64,000 bases of DNA from JAYZDF01 sp036337945 (GCA_036337945.1 JAYZDF010000015.1:1-64000); one strand, 5' to 3'; counted from the stretch's first letter, positions 25,824-34,856 are shown. A program made the numbers and translations. The notes: generated from the letters alone by a model not told the origin.

Positions 25824-28402
25824 GGCGCGGAAATTACCTGCATGTTGCAGTCCTCGTGATTGCGCTCGGACTGAGTTCGACTGCCTCTGCACAAGAAGCT
25901 ACAAGTGAAGCCGCCGCAGAACCCAAGAAACCAAGAGTCGTACCTCCAAAACTTAATTCACAACGGCCGGTCGTAGAATGTGCTGCCCTGCCCTTCGATT
26001 CGAAAGAAAAGTTCAAGGTATCTCTAATCGTCTCGACAGAAGGCAGAGCCGAAGAAATTCAATTGGTGAAAAGTAGCACCACGGCCTGTAGTGATTTGGT
26101 CATCAACGCGGTAAAAAGCCTCTCGTTTTCGCCTGCTCTAGTAGATGAAAAGCCTGCTGCTGTTCGAATTCGATGGACTGTTTTAGTCAAGGGACCGCCG
26201 AAGCCGAAGCCGCCGCCGAAACCCACCTCAGATATCGAGGGGAAGTTACAGGAACGAGGTAGCCGGCAAGTCTTACCGGGCTTAGTTGTGAAACTATTAC
26301 CTTATAACGTACAGGCTATCACTGATAAAAACGGTGTCTTCGTATTTGAGAGTGTTCCTGAAGGCCCTGCTACTTTGCTCGTCCCTTCTTACGACCACGA
26401 AGAGTTTCAGATTGAAGTCGAAGTACCTATTCAAGAAAAGCTTGTGCTGAAATTACAGCCACTACCGAAAAGTAAGTACAGAATCTCAGTAGAACGTCAG
26501 CGACCTGACGCAAGTCGAGTGATCGTAAGCGCAAAAGAAGCCGCTGAGATCCCGGGAGGTGCCGGTGACCCCGTTAAAGTTATCGAGGTAATGCCTGGAG
26601 TGGCTCGGGTTTCAGCGGCCGGACCCAATGCGGGTCAGATCATTGTTCGTGGCTCCGCTCCGGAAGACACCAAAAACTTTATCGATGGCCTCCCTTCGCC
26701 CCAGCTATATCACTTTGGAAATCTCTATTCGATTTTGCAAGAGGTCTATATTGATACTGTCGACTTCCGAACCGGAGGCTTCTCGGTTGAGTATGGCGAT
26801 GCACTGGGCGGAATTCTCAATCTGACGCTTGCGCCAATCCCCACTGACGGCTCTCATTTTGAAGCAGACGTGAATGTCTATCACACGTCGATCGCGGGTT
26901 CGACGACGGTCGGGGACAAATGGGCTGTCTCAGCTGGTGTTCGCCGGAGCTACATTGACGCCATCCTGCCAGCCATTCTCGAAGGGTCTGGAGCTGGCGC
27001 TGACCTCATCGCGGCGCCGGTCTATTACGACTATCAAGTGAGAGCAGATTATAATCCAGACCCTAAGGGGCAACTAAGAATCCTAGCCTATGGCTCGGAC
27101 GACAAACTCGCTGTCGAATTTGCGGAACCAGCTGCCCAAGACCCACAGACGACTGGTTTTGGAATCAATCAAAAAGTTCACCAAATACAGGCGTATTACG
27201 AGTATAAATTTAGCCGCGATTTCAACCTCTCCGCTGGAATAACAAGTGGCTATCAGGGACTTCGCTTTAATATCGGTGAGGACCGAACCTTTAAACTAAG
27301 AGTGTGTCCGTTGGTCCTTCGATCCGAATTTGGATATCGGATATCGAATAAGTTACGCCTACGTGCCGGCGTATTGGGAAGCACGCAAAATGCAGGTGTA
27401 AAACTCAACCTACCCCGACGAGGTAAAGAAGGTCAGGTCGACGATAATGGAGCCGGCGATGAAGTCTTTAATATCGACGTGATCGCATGGCAAAATCGTT
27501 TGGATGCATGGACAGAACTTCAATACAATCCCGTAAAGACCGTGGGTCTAATCGTAGGCGCTCGCTCGGCGAATTGGCTTGGAAGCTTTAGTGATTCTGC
27601 AGCTGAGCCCAGAGTGACCTTGTATTGGCAAGCACTGGAGAATACTCAACTGAGCTTTGGTGCTGGTCTCAATTATCAAGCTCCACTTCCCGATGAGACG
27701 GCAGACGAGGTTGGGAACCCAGACCTTCTCGCCGAAAGGTCAATTTACAGTGTCTTGGGGTTGAAGCAACAGTTCAGCGATATTTTCTCCTTCAATTTAC
27801 AGTTCTTCTCAAAAGAGTTGAGCAGCTTAGTTAGCCCGGTACCATTTGACTTCGAGAATCCAAACCAAGTTCCCTATGATAACGAAGCCACAGGCTCAGT
27901 CATCGGTGGTGAAATTCTTGCGCAACTTGCGACCGAACGATTTACAGCGTGGCTCTCGTATAGTCTCTCGCGCTCTGTAAGAACCGACCGTCCAGGCGAA
28001 CCCGAGAGACTTTTCTCTTTCGACCAAACGCACGTGTTGAGTTTTGTATCATCCGTAATCTTCGGAGCAGGATTCAAAGGCGGAGTTCGAGTGCGATATT
28101 CAACAGGGAATCCGTTCACGCCTCTCACTACTGGCTATTACGACGCATCAAGCGACGTTTACGTGCCTCGTCCCGTAGGCTCGCCATTGTCTGCTCGACT
28201 CCAAGACTTCTTCGCTCTTGACGTTCGAATCTCTAAGGAATTCCGATTCGACAACTGGCTACTTGAAACATACTTAGAAGTGAACAATGCAACGAACCGT
28301 GAGAACGTCGAAAACGTCGGCTACTCATACGATTATTCAGAAAGGTCAGACATTAATGGACTGCCACTGGTCCCATCTTTTGGGCTCAAAGCTGTCTACT
28401 AA
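25820..28402 (+). CDS. TonB-dependent outer-membrane receptor with extra N-terminal domains
   Basis: A protein of 860 aa with a signal peptide ending STASAQEA. Residues about 45-130 resemble a TonB C-terminal domain (FKVSLIVSTEGRAEEIQLV, VINAVKSLSFSPALVD), followed by a Pro/Lys linker. Residues about 140-215 are a carboxypeptidase-regulatory-like/CNA-B beta-sandwich (ITDKNGVFVFESVPEGPATL). The plug domain follows (about 240-340: VIEVMPGVARVSAAGPNAG, IIVRGSAPEDTKNFIDGLP) and then a 22-strand-type barrel ending in an aromatic residue (GLKAVY). It imports a large substrate across the outer membrane using the co-encoded TonB. The substrate is not evident. The neighbouring cobalamin-binding regulator suggests a corrinoid, but this is inference; many such receptors bind peptides or sugars. 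Confidence 0.9.
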   Translation: MRRGNYLHVAVLVIALGLSSTASAQEATSEAAAEPKKPRVVPPKLNSQRPVVECAALPFDSKEKFKVSLIVSTEGRAEEIQLVKSSTTACSDLVINAVKSLSFSPALVDEKPAAVRIRWTVLVKGPPKPKPPPKPTSDIEGKLQERGSRQVLPGLVVKLLPYNVQAITDKNGVFVFESVPEGPATLLVPSYDHEEFQIEVEVPIQEKLVLKLQPLPKSKYRISVERQRPDASRVIVSAKEAAEIPGGAGDPVKVIEVMPGVARVSAAGPNAGQIIVRGSAPEDTKNFIDGLPSPQLYHFGNLYSILQEVYIDTVDFRTGGFSVEYGDALGGILNLTLAPIPTDGSHFEADVNVYHTSIAGSTTVGDKWAVSAGVRRSYIDAILPAILEGSGAGADLIAAPVYYDYQVRADYNPDPKGQLRILAYGSDDKLAVEFAEPAAQDPQTTGFGINQKVHQIQAYYEYKFSRDFNLSAGITSGYQGLRFNIGEDRTFKLRVCPLVLRSEFGYRISNKLRLRAGVLGSTQNAGVKLNLPRRGKEGQVDDNGAGDEVFNIDVIAWQNRLDAWTELQYNPVKTVGLIVGARSANWLGSFSDSAAEPRVTLYWQALENTQLSFGAGLNYQAPLPDETADEVGNPDLLAERSIYSVLGLKQQFSDIFSFNLQFFSKELSSLVSPVPFDFENPNQVPYDNEATGSVIGGEILAQLATERFTAWLSYSLSRSVRTDRPGEPERLFSFDQTHVLSFVSSVIFGAGFKGGVRVRYSTGNPFTPLTTGYYDASSDVYVPRPVGSPLSARLQDFFALDVRISKEFRFDNWLLETYLEVNNATNRENVENVGYSYDYSERSDINGLPLVPSFGLKAVY

Positions 28403-28418
28403 ACATACCGGGGGAAAG

Positions 28419-29237
28419 ATGACGAAACTACTTACAACATCGGAAGCCGCTAAACTTGCTGGCGTAGCGCCATCGAGTATCAAGCGATGGGCAGAACAAA
28501 ACGTGCTCCCTTGCGTGAGAACAGCGGGCGGGCATCGTCGGTTCGAACTGAAAACGTTACAGGAATTTTTAGATAAACAAAGCCCCGCAAATACCAGTCC
28601 AACAGACCACGACGAATTCATTGAACTGATGATCGCCGGTAAGGAAAAATCCGTTGTCTCGAAACTTTATGCCCTACTAGAGGACCTCAACGCTTGGTGC
28701 CACGTTGCAGACGCAATGGAGCCTGTTCTTGCAAAACTTGGAACACTTTGGGCAAGCGGTGAGATTAGCGTAGGGCAAGAGCATATGGCGTCGGAGACAT
28801 TGTCTCGCTCCATAATCCACGTCACATCGGCACTGCCAGCAGCAGGGCAGCCAAGAAAGTGTTTACTGGCAGTCGCCGAAGGCGACGACCATGAACTAGG
28901 ACTTCGACTCGCGGATTTGTGCGTTCGGGCAAGACAATGGAAACCGGTATGGTTGGGTCGATATACAAGTACAGAGATTCTTATAGAGCACTTAGGTTCC
29001 GAAAAATGCGACTTGGTTGCACTTTCTGCTTCACGATATTCTATCGATGCGGACACTCTCAATGGAATAACGAAACGACTCGAAGAAGCCTGTCGAACGC
29101 ACGATGCTCAACTTGTTCTCGGTGGAAGTGGGTCTTGGCCAATGAATCTGAACTACGCCAAACGCATACGCAGCTTTTCAGAATTTGATGGAATTTTGGG
29201 CGCAAGAGAGAAAATGAGTAACTCATCTTCTATTTGA
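28419..29237 (+). CDS. CarH/LitR-like MerR-type cobalamin-binding regulator
   Basis: A protein of 272 aa from ATG 28419; a GGGGGAAAG sequence lies directly upstream. Residues 4-52 are a MerR/excisionase-type winged helix (TTSEAAKLAGVAPSSIKRW, TAGGHRRFE). Residues about 65-140 are the four-helix cap with the CarH signature Trp111-x9-Glu121-His122. Residues about 147-265 are a cobalamin-binding Rossmann domain with Asp156-x-His158-x2-Gly161, His158 being the expected lower cobalt ligand. In CarH this combination binds adenosylcobalamin in the dark, forms a DNA-binding tetramer and releases DNA on illumination. The residue after Trp111 is Ala, not the His that locks to cobalt in Thermus CarH. 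It follows the receptor gene by 16 nt and probably regulates this operon, the photolyases or both. Confidence 0.88.
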   Translation: MTKLLTTSEAAKLAGVAPSSIKRWAEQNVLPCVRTAGGHRRFELKTLQEFLDKQSPANTSPTDHDEFIELMIAGKEKSVVSKLYALLEDLNAWCHVADAMEPVLAKLGTLWASGEISVGQEHMASETLSRSIIHVTSALPAAGQPRKCLLAVAEGDDHELGLRLADLCVRARQWKPVWLGRYTSTEILIEHLGSEKCDLVALSASRYSIDADTLNGITKRLEEACRTHDAQLVLGGSGSWPMNLNYAKRIRSFSEFDGILGAREKMSNSSSI

Positions 29238-29245
29238 TTTCTCTT

Positions 29246-30289
29246 CTAAAACCCCGGGATGTCTTGGATGACTGCAACCCCAAGATTAAAGCTGTCCGTA
29301 GCAGCCGTGTTCACGCCCCAAGCACGGCGATAATACGACGCCGAAAACTCAATATAGCGACCGACGCGTACAATTGCGCCAGCACCAACGTCAAGGAAGC
29401 TCGGATTAAGGGTCACTTCTCGCAGCAGAAGGTTATCAGTTCCACCATAGTCTTTAGCGGCTACGTTTGGGTCAACAGCCGCCACACTGATACCGATAAT
29501 TCGGCCTTTTTGGGTCGCATAAGCCAGATTCGCCGATGCAAAAACGAGAACACTTTTACTAAGACGTTGACCAATCTTCATCATTGCCAATGCTTGATCT
29601 CCTACATCCGCAAGACGCAAGTTATAACCAAGATTCGCCCTAACAAAAGTGCCTGTCCGATAAGCATGGCCGAAGAGCATGCTTATAGATGCATCAAGTT
29701 GCCCGTCCCCAAGAGTGACATCATCTTGAACGTTCTCAGGTCGAACATATTGTCCGACATTTTCCGCAAAAGACGCAATGGAGGTTGGACGCTCTCCGAA
29801 TGTACCAGCGGGAGCGTTATAACCAGTCGGAGTTTTCAATCGGATTTCGGTGGCCATCGCAAAGGGCCGCACAAACCAACGAAATCGGGTTGCTAAATTG
29901 AAGTCACCAACTCCGACGACAGTTTTATTCAACTCAATCACATTCTCTTGGTAGTAGTCGAGAGAACTTACGTCTGAATCTTCGGGCTGTGGAACCAAGA
30001 GAACTGAATCTGATTGATATGAAACAACCGAGAAAGGCAAAGAGAGCTCAAACTCTAGCCAATCGGTAAAACCAATTCGAGCATATGCACTCATCCCAGC
30101 CGAATCATATTGTCCTCGGAGAGGAAACTTTCGTGCGGCCCCTTCATCAAAGAACTCTGAATCGGCCGCTTGATGGTTGAAGTTTGTACCAAACACAAAT
30201 CTTCCCTGAGGGAGCGTCCACGGAGAAGCTTCAGCAATAGAGTTCGAACATAAAAGTAAAGCTAGGCCTAAGCTGTATTTCGTTTTCAT
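29246..30289 (-). CDS. Outer-membrane beta-barrel protein
   Basis: A protein of 347 aa with signal peptide (LGLALLLCSNSIAEAS). The mature part alternates aromatic and polar residues in many strands (SAYARIGFTDWLEFELSLPF, DFNLATRFRWFVR, GAIVRVGRYIEFSASYYRRAW) and ends in aromatic Phe (QDIPGF), typical of outer-membrane barrels related to the MetA/phenol-degradation 'transporter' family. No specific substrate can be deduced. It lies 8 nt downstream of the Ser/Thr kinase gene on the same strand, so both are probably one transcript. It is convergent with the CarH-like gene. Confidence 0.78.
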   Translation of the reverse strand: MKTKYSLGLALLLCSNSIAEASPWTLPQGRFVFGTNFNHQAADSEFFDEGAARKFPLRGQYDSAGMSAYARIGFTDWLEFELSLPFSVVSYQSDSVLLVPQPEDSDVSSLDYYQENVIELNKTVVGVGDFNLATRFRWFVRPFAMATEIRLKTPTGYNAPAGTFGERPTSIASFAENVGQYVRPENVQDDVTLGDGQLDASISMLFGHAYRTGTFVRANLGYNLRLADVGDQALAMMKIGQRLSKSVLVFASANLAYATQKGRIIGISVAAVDPNVAAKDYGGTDNLLLREVTLNPSFLDVGAGAIVRVGRYIEFSASYYRRAWGVNTAATDSFNLGVAVIQDIPGF

Positions 30290-30297
30290 TCTTCTTC

Positions 30298-32250
30298 CTA
30301 AAAAGAGAAAAACTCTTCCTGATCTGAGGATTCGTCTTTCGGTTTTTGTTCCTTAGTTTTTGAGCCCTCCGGCTCAGCCACGGTCTTCTTCGTAGCTTTC
30401 GGGTTCTGTTTCACTGATTTTTTCTCAACCGTCGTGTTAGGTTTTTCGCTCTCATTTTGAGCAGAGGTTTTATCTAGTTGCTGCGGTGTCTTAGTCTCCT
30501 GCATTTCGACATTTGCTGCAGGCGATTTATCCGCATTTTCTGTTGCGGCGGTTTCTGTTGGCTTTTCAGCGGCTGAATCAATCGTATCGCCAGAAGAGAT
30601 TTGCTCCTTAGCAACGTCCTGATTTAGCTCTGTATCCTTCTCCGTTTTCATTTTCCTCGTCATCGGAGAAGGCATTATCTTCGATTTCCTAATCTCAGGG
30701 ATTCGTTTCGAGTTACTCCGAACCTTCCGAGAAGTTTTCGTCGGAGCTAAGATTTTGTTTTCAGCATTATTCGTTTTGACTGTCTTCAGTGCTGGTCTTG
30801 ACGAGTCCTCATTTGTTGATTCAACCTCCGCGTTTGGTAAGGAATTTTCATTGGAATCTTTCTTTCGGCTGTTAGAGAGAATATCTGGCTGAATCTTGTT
30901 TAGCTCAACTGGCTCAGATGTGACCTGTTGTAAAGAGAACTGATAGTAACCAATGCCCAGCACTACGGCCAGCACTAAGGCTGCGGCCAAAGACAGCATT
31001 CCTGTTTGTTTGTCTAACTGTTTTGGTTCCTGAGTTACAGTTGCCTGGGGAAGTTGTGTAGGTAAAGTGCTCGGCCGCTGAAGGGCTGACTCTCGTCTTT
31101 GGAACTTCTTTGCTTTTGGAAGCCTCACCACATTTCCAGAAGAAGAAACATGAATCAAATCACCCGTTGTAGAAGAGGGAGAAGAATCTGAGGCATCTTT
31201 CATCTCGCGAATATCACCGGTCGACTGTTCAGGCGGAATTTCTTGTTCGGAAGCATTACGCGATTGAGTAGACGAGTCTTGGTCATGGCCCTGAGGTGCA
31301 CGCGCAAAGTTTGTGTCAATCGGAGAAGCAGGTAACTCTCGAGGAGACACGAACAAAACACTGAGTTCCGTTGAGGTCTCTGTCAGTCGAGTCCATGTAC
31401 TCTCATCCGCTATGAGACGCTCAAGCTCATCCCTCAGCGTCAAGGCATCAAGGCTCCGCTCTTCAGGTGCTTTTTGAAGGCAAATTTCGACCAGCTCAAT
31501 GAGTCGCGATGGAATTTCAGGCCGAGGGGCGATTGGCTCGTGCGGAGTCGCACAGGCCTTTAGTACAATATCGTAGGAGCTTTCGCCCATGAATGGCGGG
31601 TGTCCTGAGATTAACCAATACAGAATCACACCCACGGACCAAATATCCGTTCTATAAGTTATACTCGCGGTCGCTCGGGCTTGTTCGGGCGACATATAAT
31701 AAGGCGTTCCGATACTGACTTCACCCATCGTAGCAGACGGCTTGTTTTGTTCTTTCGCTATTCCGAAATCGAGAAGCTTCACTCTCTCGCTCCCGTCACG
31801 AAGTGTTTCAATGAAAATATTTTCCGGTTTCACATCTCGGTGAATCACGGAGGAACTGTGCGCAGCACTAAGTGCATCTAACAGCTCGTAAATAACGAGC
31901 AGGCTGTGTCCAAGGGAAATGCGTCCGTCTGAGACCCGAGCTCCGAAGGTTTCACCCTCCAAAAATTCCATTGCGAGATAATATCTGCATGAGTTTTCAT
32001 CGAAACCTGCGTCATGAATCTGCGTTATACCGGGGTGTCCTATTCGTGATGCTGCGGTTGCTTCACGGTTAAAGCGCTGCAACCAAACTTCACTGTCGTT
32101 AACTTCTCGAGTGAGTAGCTTTACTGCTACTCGCTCTTCAGTCACGAGGTGACGACCCTCATAGACTTCGCCCATCGCCCCCGCTCCAATTTTTGAGAGT
32201 AGTTGATACTTACCAACAATCAACTTCTCCCGATTGGCTTCTTGATTCAT
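30298..32250 (-). CDS. Transmembrane Hanks-type Ser/Thr protein kinase
   Basis: A protein of 650 aa. The kinase domain occupies about residues 14-285 with all catalytic motifs: Gly-loop IGAGAMGEVYEG (21-32), catalytic Lys44 in VAVKLL, HRDVKPEN (137-144), DFG (161-163) and the SPE form of the APE motif (187-189). A Pro/Ser-rich linker leads to one transmembrane helix (about 417-438). The 210-residue tail that follows should be periplasmic and is strongly Lys/Glu/Thr-rich without a recognisable sensor fold such as PASTA. This is an active eukaryote-like kinase, common in Myxococcota. Its target is unknown; the barrel protein encoded 8 nt downstream is a possible partner. Confidence 0.93.
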   Translation of the reverse strand: MNQEANREKLIVGKYQLLSKIGAGAMGEVYEGRHLVTEERVAVKLLTREVNDSEVWLQRFNREATAASRIGHPGITQIHDAGFDENSCRYYLAMEFLEGETFGARVSDGRISLGHSLLVIYELLDALSAAHSSSVIHRDVKPENIFIETLRDGSERVKLLDFGIAKEQNKPSATMGEVSIGTPYYMSPEQARATASITYRTDIWSVGVILYWLISGHPPFMGESSYDIVLKACATPHEPIAPRPEIPSRLIELVEICLQKAPEERSLDALTLRDELERLIADESTWTRLTETSTELSVLFVSPRELPASPIDTNFARAPQGHDQDSSTQSRNASEQEIPPEQSTGDIREMKDASDSSPSSTTGDLIHVSSSGNVVRLPKAKKFQRRESALQRPSTLPTQLPQATVTQEPKQLDKQTGMLSLAAALVLAVVLGIGYYQFSLQQVTSEPVELNKIQPDILSNSRKKDSNENSLPNAEVESTNEDSSRPALKTVKTNNAENKILAPTKTSRKVRSNSKRIPEIRKSKIMPSPMTRKMKTEKDTELNQDVAKEQISSGDTIDSAAEKPTETAATENADKSPAANVEMQETKTPQQLDKTSAQNESEKPNTTVEKKSVKQNPKATKKTVAEPEGSKTKEQKPKDESSDQEEFFSF

Positions 32251-32339
32251 CTCTGTCCCTTGAAACTCTCTTTACCGTTCACGTCATTACAGACCAAAGG
32301 GCTGATTGGATACTGTGGCGCGACTATGACTCCCAGCGC

Positions 32340-33116
32340 CTAAATGATACGTCTTCGTCTTAGTAAAAGAAAATAAATGGCGAACAATAACGGCCAATTC
32401 TCTATTCCACTGACGTTTTGGCAACCACCCGAGGACGTGTCCTTCTCCAGACAGGCAATATCCTCGGGTTCGACGATCACCCCCTCTTCGTGAAATGTTT
32501 GGGTCTTTTCAATCCAATAGGACGCAAGAGCAAAATCATCTTCAGAGAAGTCTTCAGTTTCGCCTATAGCGACCCAAAGTTTGCCAGATGTGTTGTCTGG
32601 GAACCACGCAACTACGTAGCCCTGGCCCGCCTGAGGCAAAGTCAAATGCGATTCATGCATGATCCAAGATTTCGTGCCGGTAAAAAACTCGAAGAATGGA
32701 CGACCTTCAGAGACCTCGGAGGTGTCGAACACCTCGACGCCAAAGCCTTCAGGCAGTGCGAATGGCAGAGGAGTAGAGGCCTGAGACACGGAGGGGAGCC
32801 CAGGAGCCATGACAGCTATTGTTGGACGACGTTCCCGAAGCCTTTCTAGCTGAGGAACGCCGAGCTGCACGAAAAGCTGTTGTCCCGGCTGAGTGGACGT
32901 AAATGTGAGCCAGGTCTGGGATGACTCGCAGGTGTTTTCTTTGTACAGAACCATCGAAATATCAATATTATCAATAGCATGCGCAGTTTTCAGCTCTCCG
33001 TTACCCCCATCAGCGTAGGACGGCTTATGGGCCCAAACCTCGGCGCTGTTCATATCGAAGAAACCCGTAAGTAAGACGAGCTGTATACAAAGAGAAGATC
33101 CGACGGCGACACGCAT
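32340..33116 (-). CDS. Exported protein with MYXO-CTERM-like C-terminal tail
   Basis: A protein of 258 aa from ATG 33116. It has an N-terminal signal peptide (VLLTGFFDMNSAEVWAH region), a beta-rich central part, and an end composed of a Gly/Cys turn (SGGCQNVSG), a hydrophobic helix (WPLLFAIYFLLL) and an Arg cluster (RRRR). That Cys-helix-Arg order is the plan of the MYXO-CTERM sorting tail, used in Myxococcota to place proteins on the surface after processing by a rhomboid-like protease. The central part is not recognised. It is monocistronic, divergent from the AbgT gene. Its location at the cell surface is inferred from the tail. Confidence 0.62.
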   Translation of the reverse strand: MRVAVGSSLCIQLVLLTGFFDMNSAEVWAHKPSYADGGNGELKTAHAIDNIDISMVLYKENTCESSQTWLTFTSTQPGQQLFVQLGVPQLERLRERRPTIAVMAPGLPSVSQASTPLPFALPEGFGVEVFDTSEVSEGRPFFEFFTGTKSWIMHESHLTLPQAGQGYVVAWFPDNTSGKLWVAIGETEDFSEDDFALASYWIEKTQTFHEEGVIVEPEDIACLEKDTSSGGCQNVSGIENWPLLFAIYFLLLRRRRII

Positions 33117-33222
33117 ATTCAACTCGTGAAACCCGTACCATGAAAAAGCAACGAAGAAACAAACGGCTTGACGAAAACGGACCTAAATTTTTTCAGCCTC
33201 CCTGTATGGTGTTTTTCGGCTC

Positions 33223-33281
33223 GGCTCCGGGAGTGAACTGGGAGCCACATTTGCAAGATTTCGCACCAGCTGATAGCTGGT
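33223..33281 (+). promoter_or_regulatory. Two consecutive stem-loops in the AbgT leader
   Basis: Stem 1 pairs GGCTCC (33223-33228) with GGAGCC (33241-33246) over a 12-nt loop. Stem 2 pairs ACCAGCT (33265-33271) with AGCTGGT (33275-33281) over GAT. Stem 2 ends 9 nt before the ATG at 33291, so it covers or abuts the ribosome-binding region; no strong Shine-Dalgarno is visible there. This could be translational control of the transporter. It does not match a riboswitch class I know. Confidence 0.4.
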
Positions 33282-33290
33282 TTCCCTAAG

Positions 33291-34856
33291 ATGAATGAAA
33301 ATACGGGCAAAGCCCAAGAGAGTCCCCTCATTCGGTTTTTTGGTGCAGTAGAACGCCTAGGTCAGAGATTACCGGATCCACTCACTCTTTTCTGCGTGAT
33401 GGCCTTGATTGTGGTCGTCGTTTCGGCTCTTTTCTCCGGAGCGAGCGCGGAGGTCATTCAGCGAAACGGGAGCAAAGTCGACCTTCAAGTAAAAAGCCTT
33501 CTAACCTTCGATGGCTTTCGCTGGATGCTTCTATCAGCGGTCGATAACTTCATAAAATTCGCTCCGCTTGGTCCAGTTCTTACAGTCATGATCGGAATTG
33601 GCGTAGCCGAACGTACCGGTTTCATCGCAATGGGCTTGCGCGTGCTTGTCACCCGCGTGCCAAATACCTTTCTAACTGCCACGGTCGTGTTCGCGGGTGT
33701 AATGAGTTCAATGGCTGCAGATGCCGGCTATGTTGTTCTTACCCCGCTCGGTGCTTTACTTTTCGCGAGTGTAAAACGACATCCTTTGGTTGGATTAGCG
33801 GCAGCCTACGCAGGGGTCTCGGGCGGTTTTAGTGCGAATTTGTTGATCACAGGTTTGGATCCCATGCTATCAGCCCTGACTCAACAAGCTGCCCAATCTT
33901 TAGATCCTCAATACACTGTCAATCCTGCTTGCAATTATTATTTCATGGTCGCTTCGACCATTATGATCACTGTCGTTGGAACCTTAGTGACCTCAAAAAT
34001 TGTAGAGCCAATGCTTGGCGAATGGGACCCGTCTCTAGGAGACGGGGACTCGGAGAGCGCTCCTGATAAGCCTACGCCAGAAGAAACGAAAGCTTTCGGT
34101 TTGTCGTTTACTTTAGGAGCGATCGTACTTGTTGGCGTCTTGCTTCTCGGGTTTATTCCCGGCGCTCCATTGAATGACCCTATCAAAGACGGTCAACCTG
34201 CAGTGAATGCTTTAAACTCCTTTTTCTCTGCCATCGAGATTTTGGTCGCTACGATATTTATTATTCCCGGCGTGGTTTTTGGAGTTATGACAAAAAAGAT
34301 TACATCGGACAAAGATGTTGCGAAAATGATGAGCGACACGATGGCCTCTATGGGTGCGTATGTGGTTCTTGCCTTCGTTGCCGGCCAATTTGTTGCCTAC
34401 TTCAACTGGACGAATCTGGGAGCCATTACTGCTGTCAAAGGCGCCGGGGTTCTCGAAACAATCGGACTAAAGGGCGGAGTGCTCATGATTGCCTTTTTGC
34501 TCGTAGCATCACTCATGAATTTCCTCGTTGGCTCAGCTTCAGCGAAGTGGGCGTTTATGGCACCCATCTTTGTTCCGATGCTCATGCAAATGGGTCTCAG
34601 TCCTGAGGCAACCCAAGCCGCTTATCGAGTTGGAGATTCGATCACGAACATCATTTCACCACTCATGCCGTATCTGCCGATCATCATCGTGTTCGCGCAA
34701 AAATACGACCGAAAAGCAGGCATCGGCACCATTCTGGCAGCTATGCTTCCGTATTCAATTGCGTTTCTGATCGCTTGGACGATTATGCTACTGGTCTGGC
34801 TATACACAGGTATACCACTAGGACCAGGAGCCAGCGCCTTCTACGGAGCAGGCTAA
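33291..34856 (+). CDS. abgT: AbgT-family transporter (p-aminobenzoyl-glutamate type)
   Basis: A protein of 521 aa, normal for the AbgT family, with about 11 membrane segments and two re-entrant hairpins. It begins with the family's cytoplasmic N-terminus ERLGQRLPDPLTLFCVMALIVV. Characteristic are the hairpin segment GYVVLTPLGALLF with SGGFSANLLITGLDP, and near the end NFLVGSASAKWAFMAPIFVPM with DSITNIISPLMPYLPI. Members take up p-aminobenzoyl-glutamate or export sulfonamides with proton or sodium coupling; which applies here cannot be read from sequence. No abgA/abgB amidohydrolase genes are nearby, so a role in folate-catabolite salvage is not supported by context. Confidence 0.93.
   Translation: MNENTGKAQESPLIRFFGAVERLGQRLPDPLTLFCVMALIVVVVSALFSGASAEVIQRNGSKVDLQVKSLLTFDGFRWMLLSAVDNFIKFAPLGPVLTVMIGIGVAERTGFIAMGLRVLVTRVPNTFLTATVVFAGVMSSMAADAGYVVLTPLGALLFASVKRHPLVGLAAAYAGVSGGFSANLLITGLDPMLSALTQQAAQSLDPQYTVNPACNYYFMVASTIMITVVGTLVTSKIVEPMLGEWDPSLGDGDSESAPDKPTPEETKAFGLSFTLGAIVLVGVLLLGFIPGAPLNDPIKDGQPAVNALNSFFSAIEILVATIFIIPGVVFGVMTKKITSDKDVAKMMSDTMASMGAYVVLAFVAGQFVAYFNWTNLGAITAVKGAGVLETIGLKGGVLMIAFLLVASLMNFLVGSASAKWAFMAPIFVPMLMQMGLSPEATQAAYRVGDSITNIISPLMPYLPIIIVFAQKYDRKAGIGTILAAMLPYSIAFLIAWTIMLLVWLYTGIPLGPGASAFYGAG

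Noticed and set aside
28360..28385. GCCACTGG just before the CarH-like gene, resembling the B12-box of cobalamin riboswitches
   Set aside because: It lies within the receptor coding sequence and the other conserved helices of the riboswitch cannot be drawn around it.
29234..29896. A 220-aa plus-strand open frame over the barrel-protein gene
   Set aside because: It is antisense to a gene with signal peptide and strand pattern; its product is basic, Cys-scattered and without any domain look.
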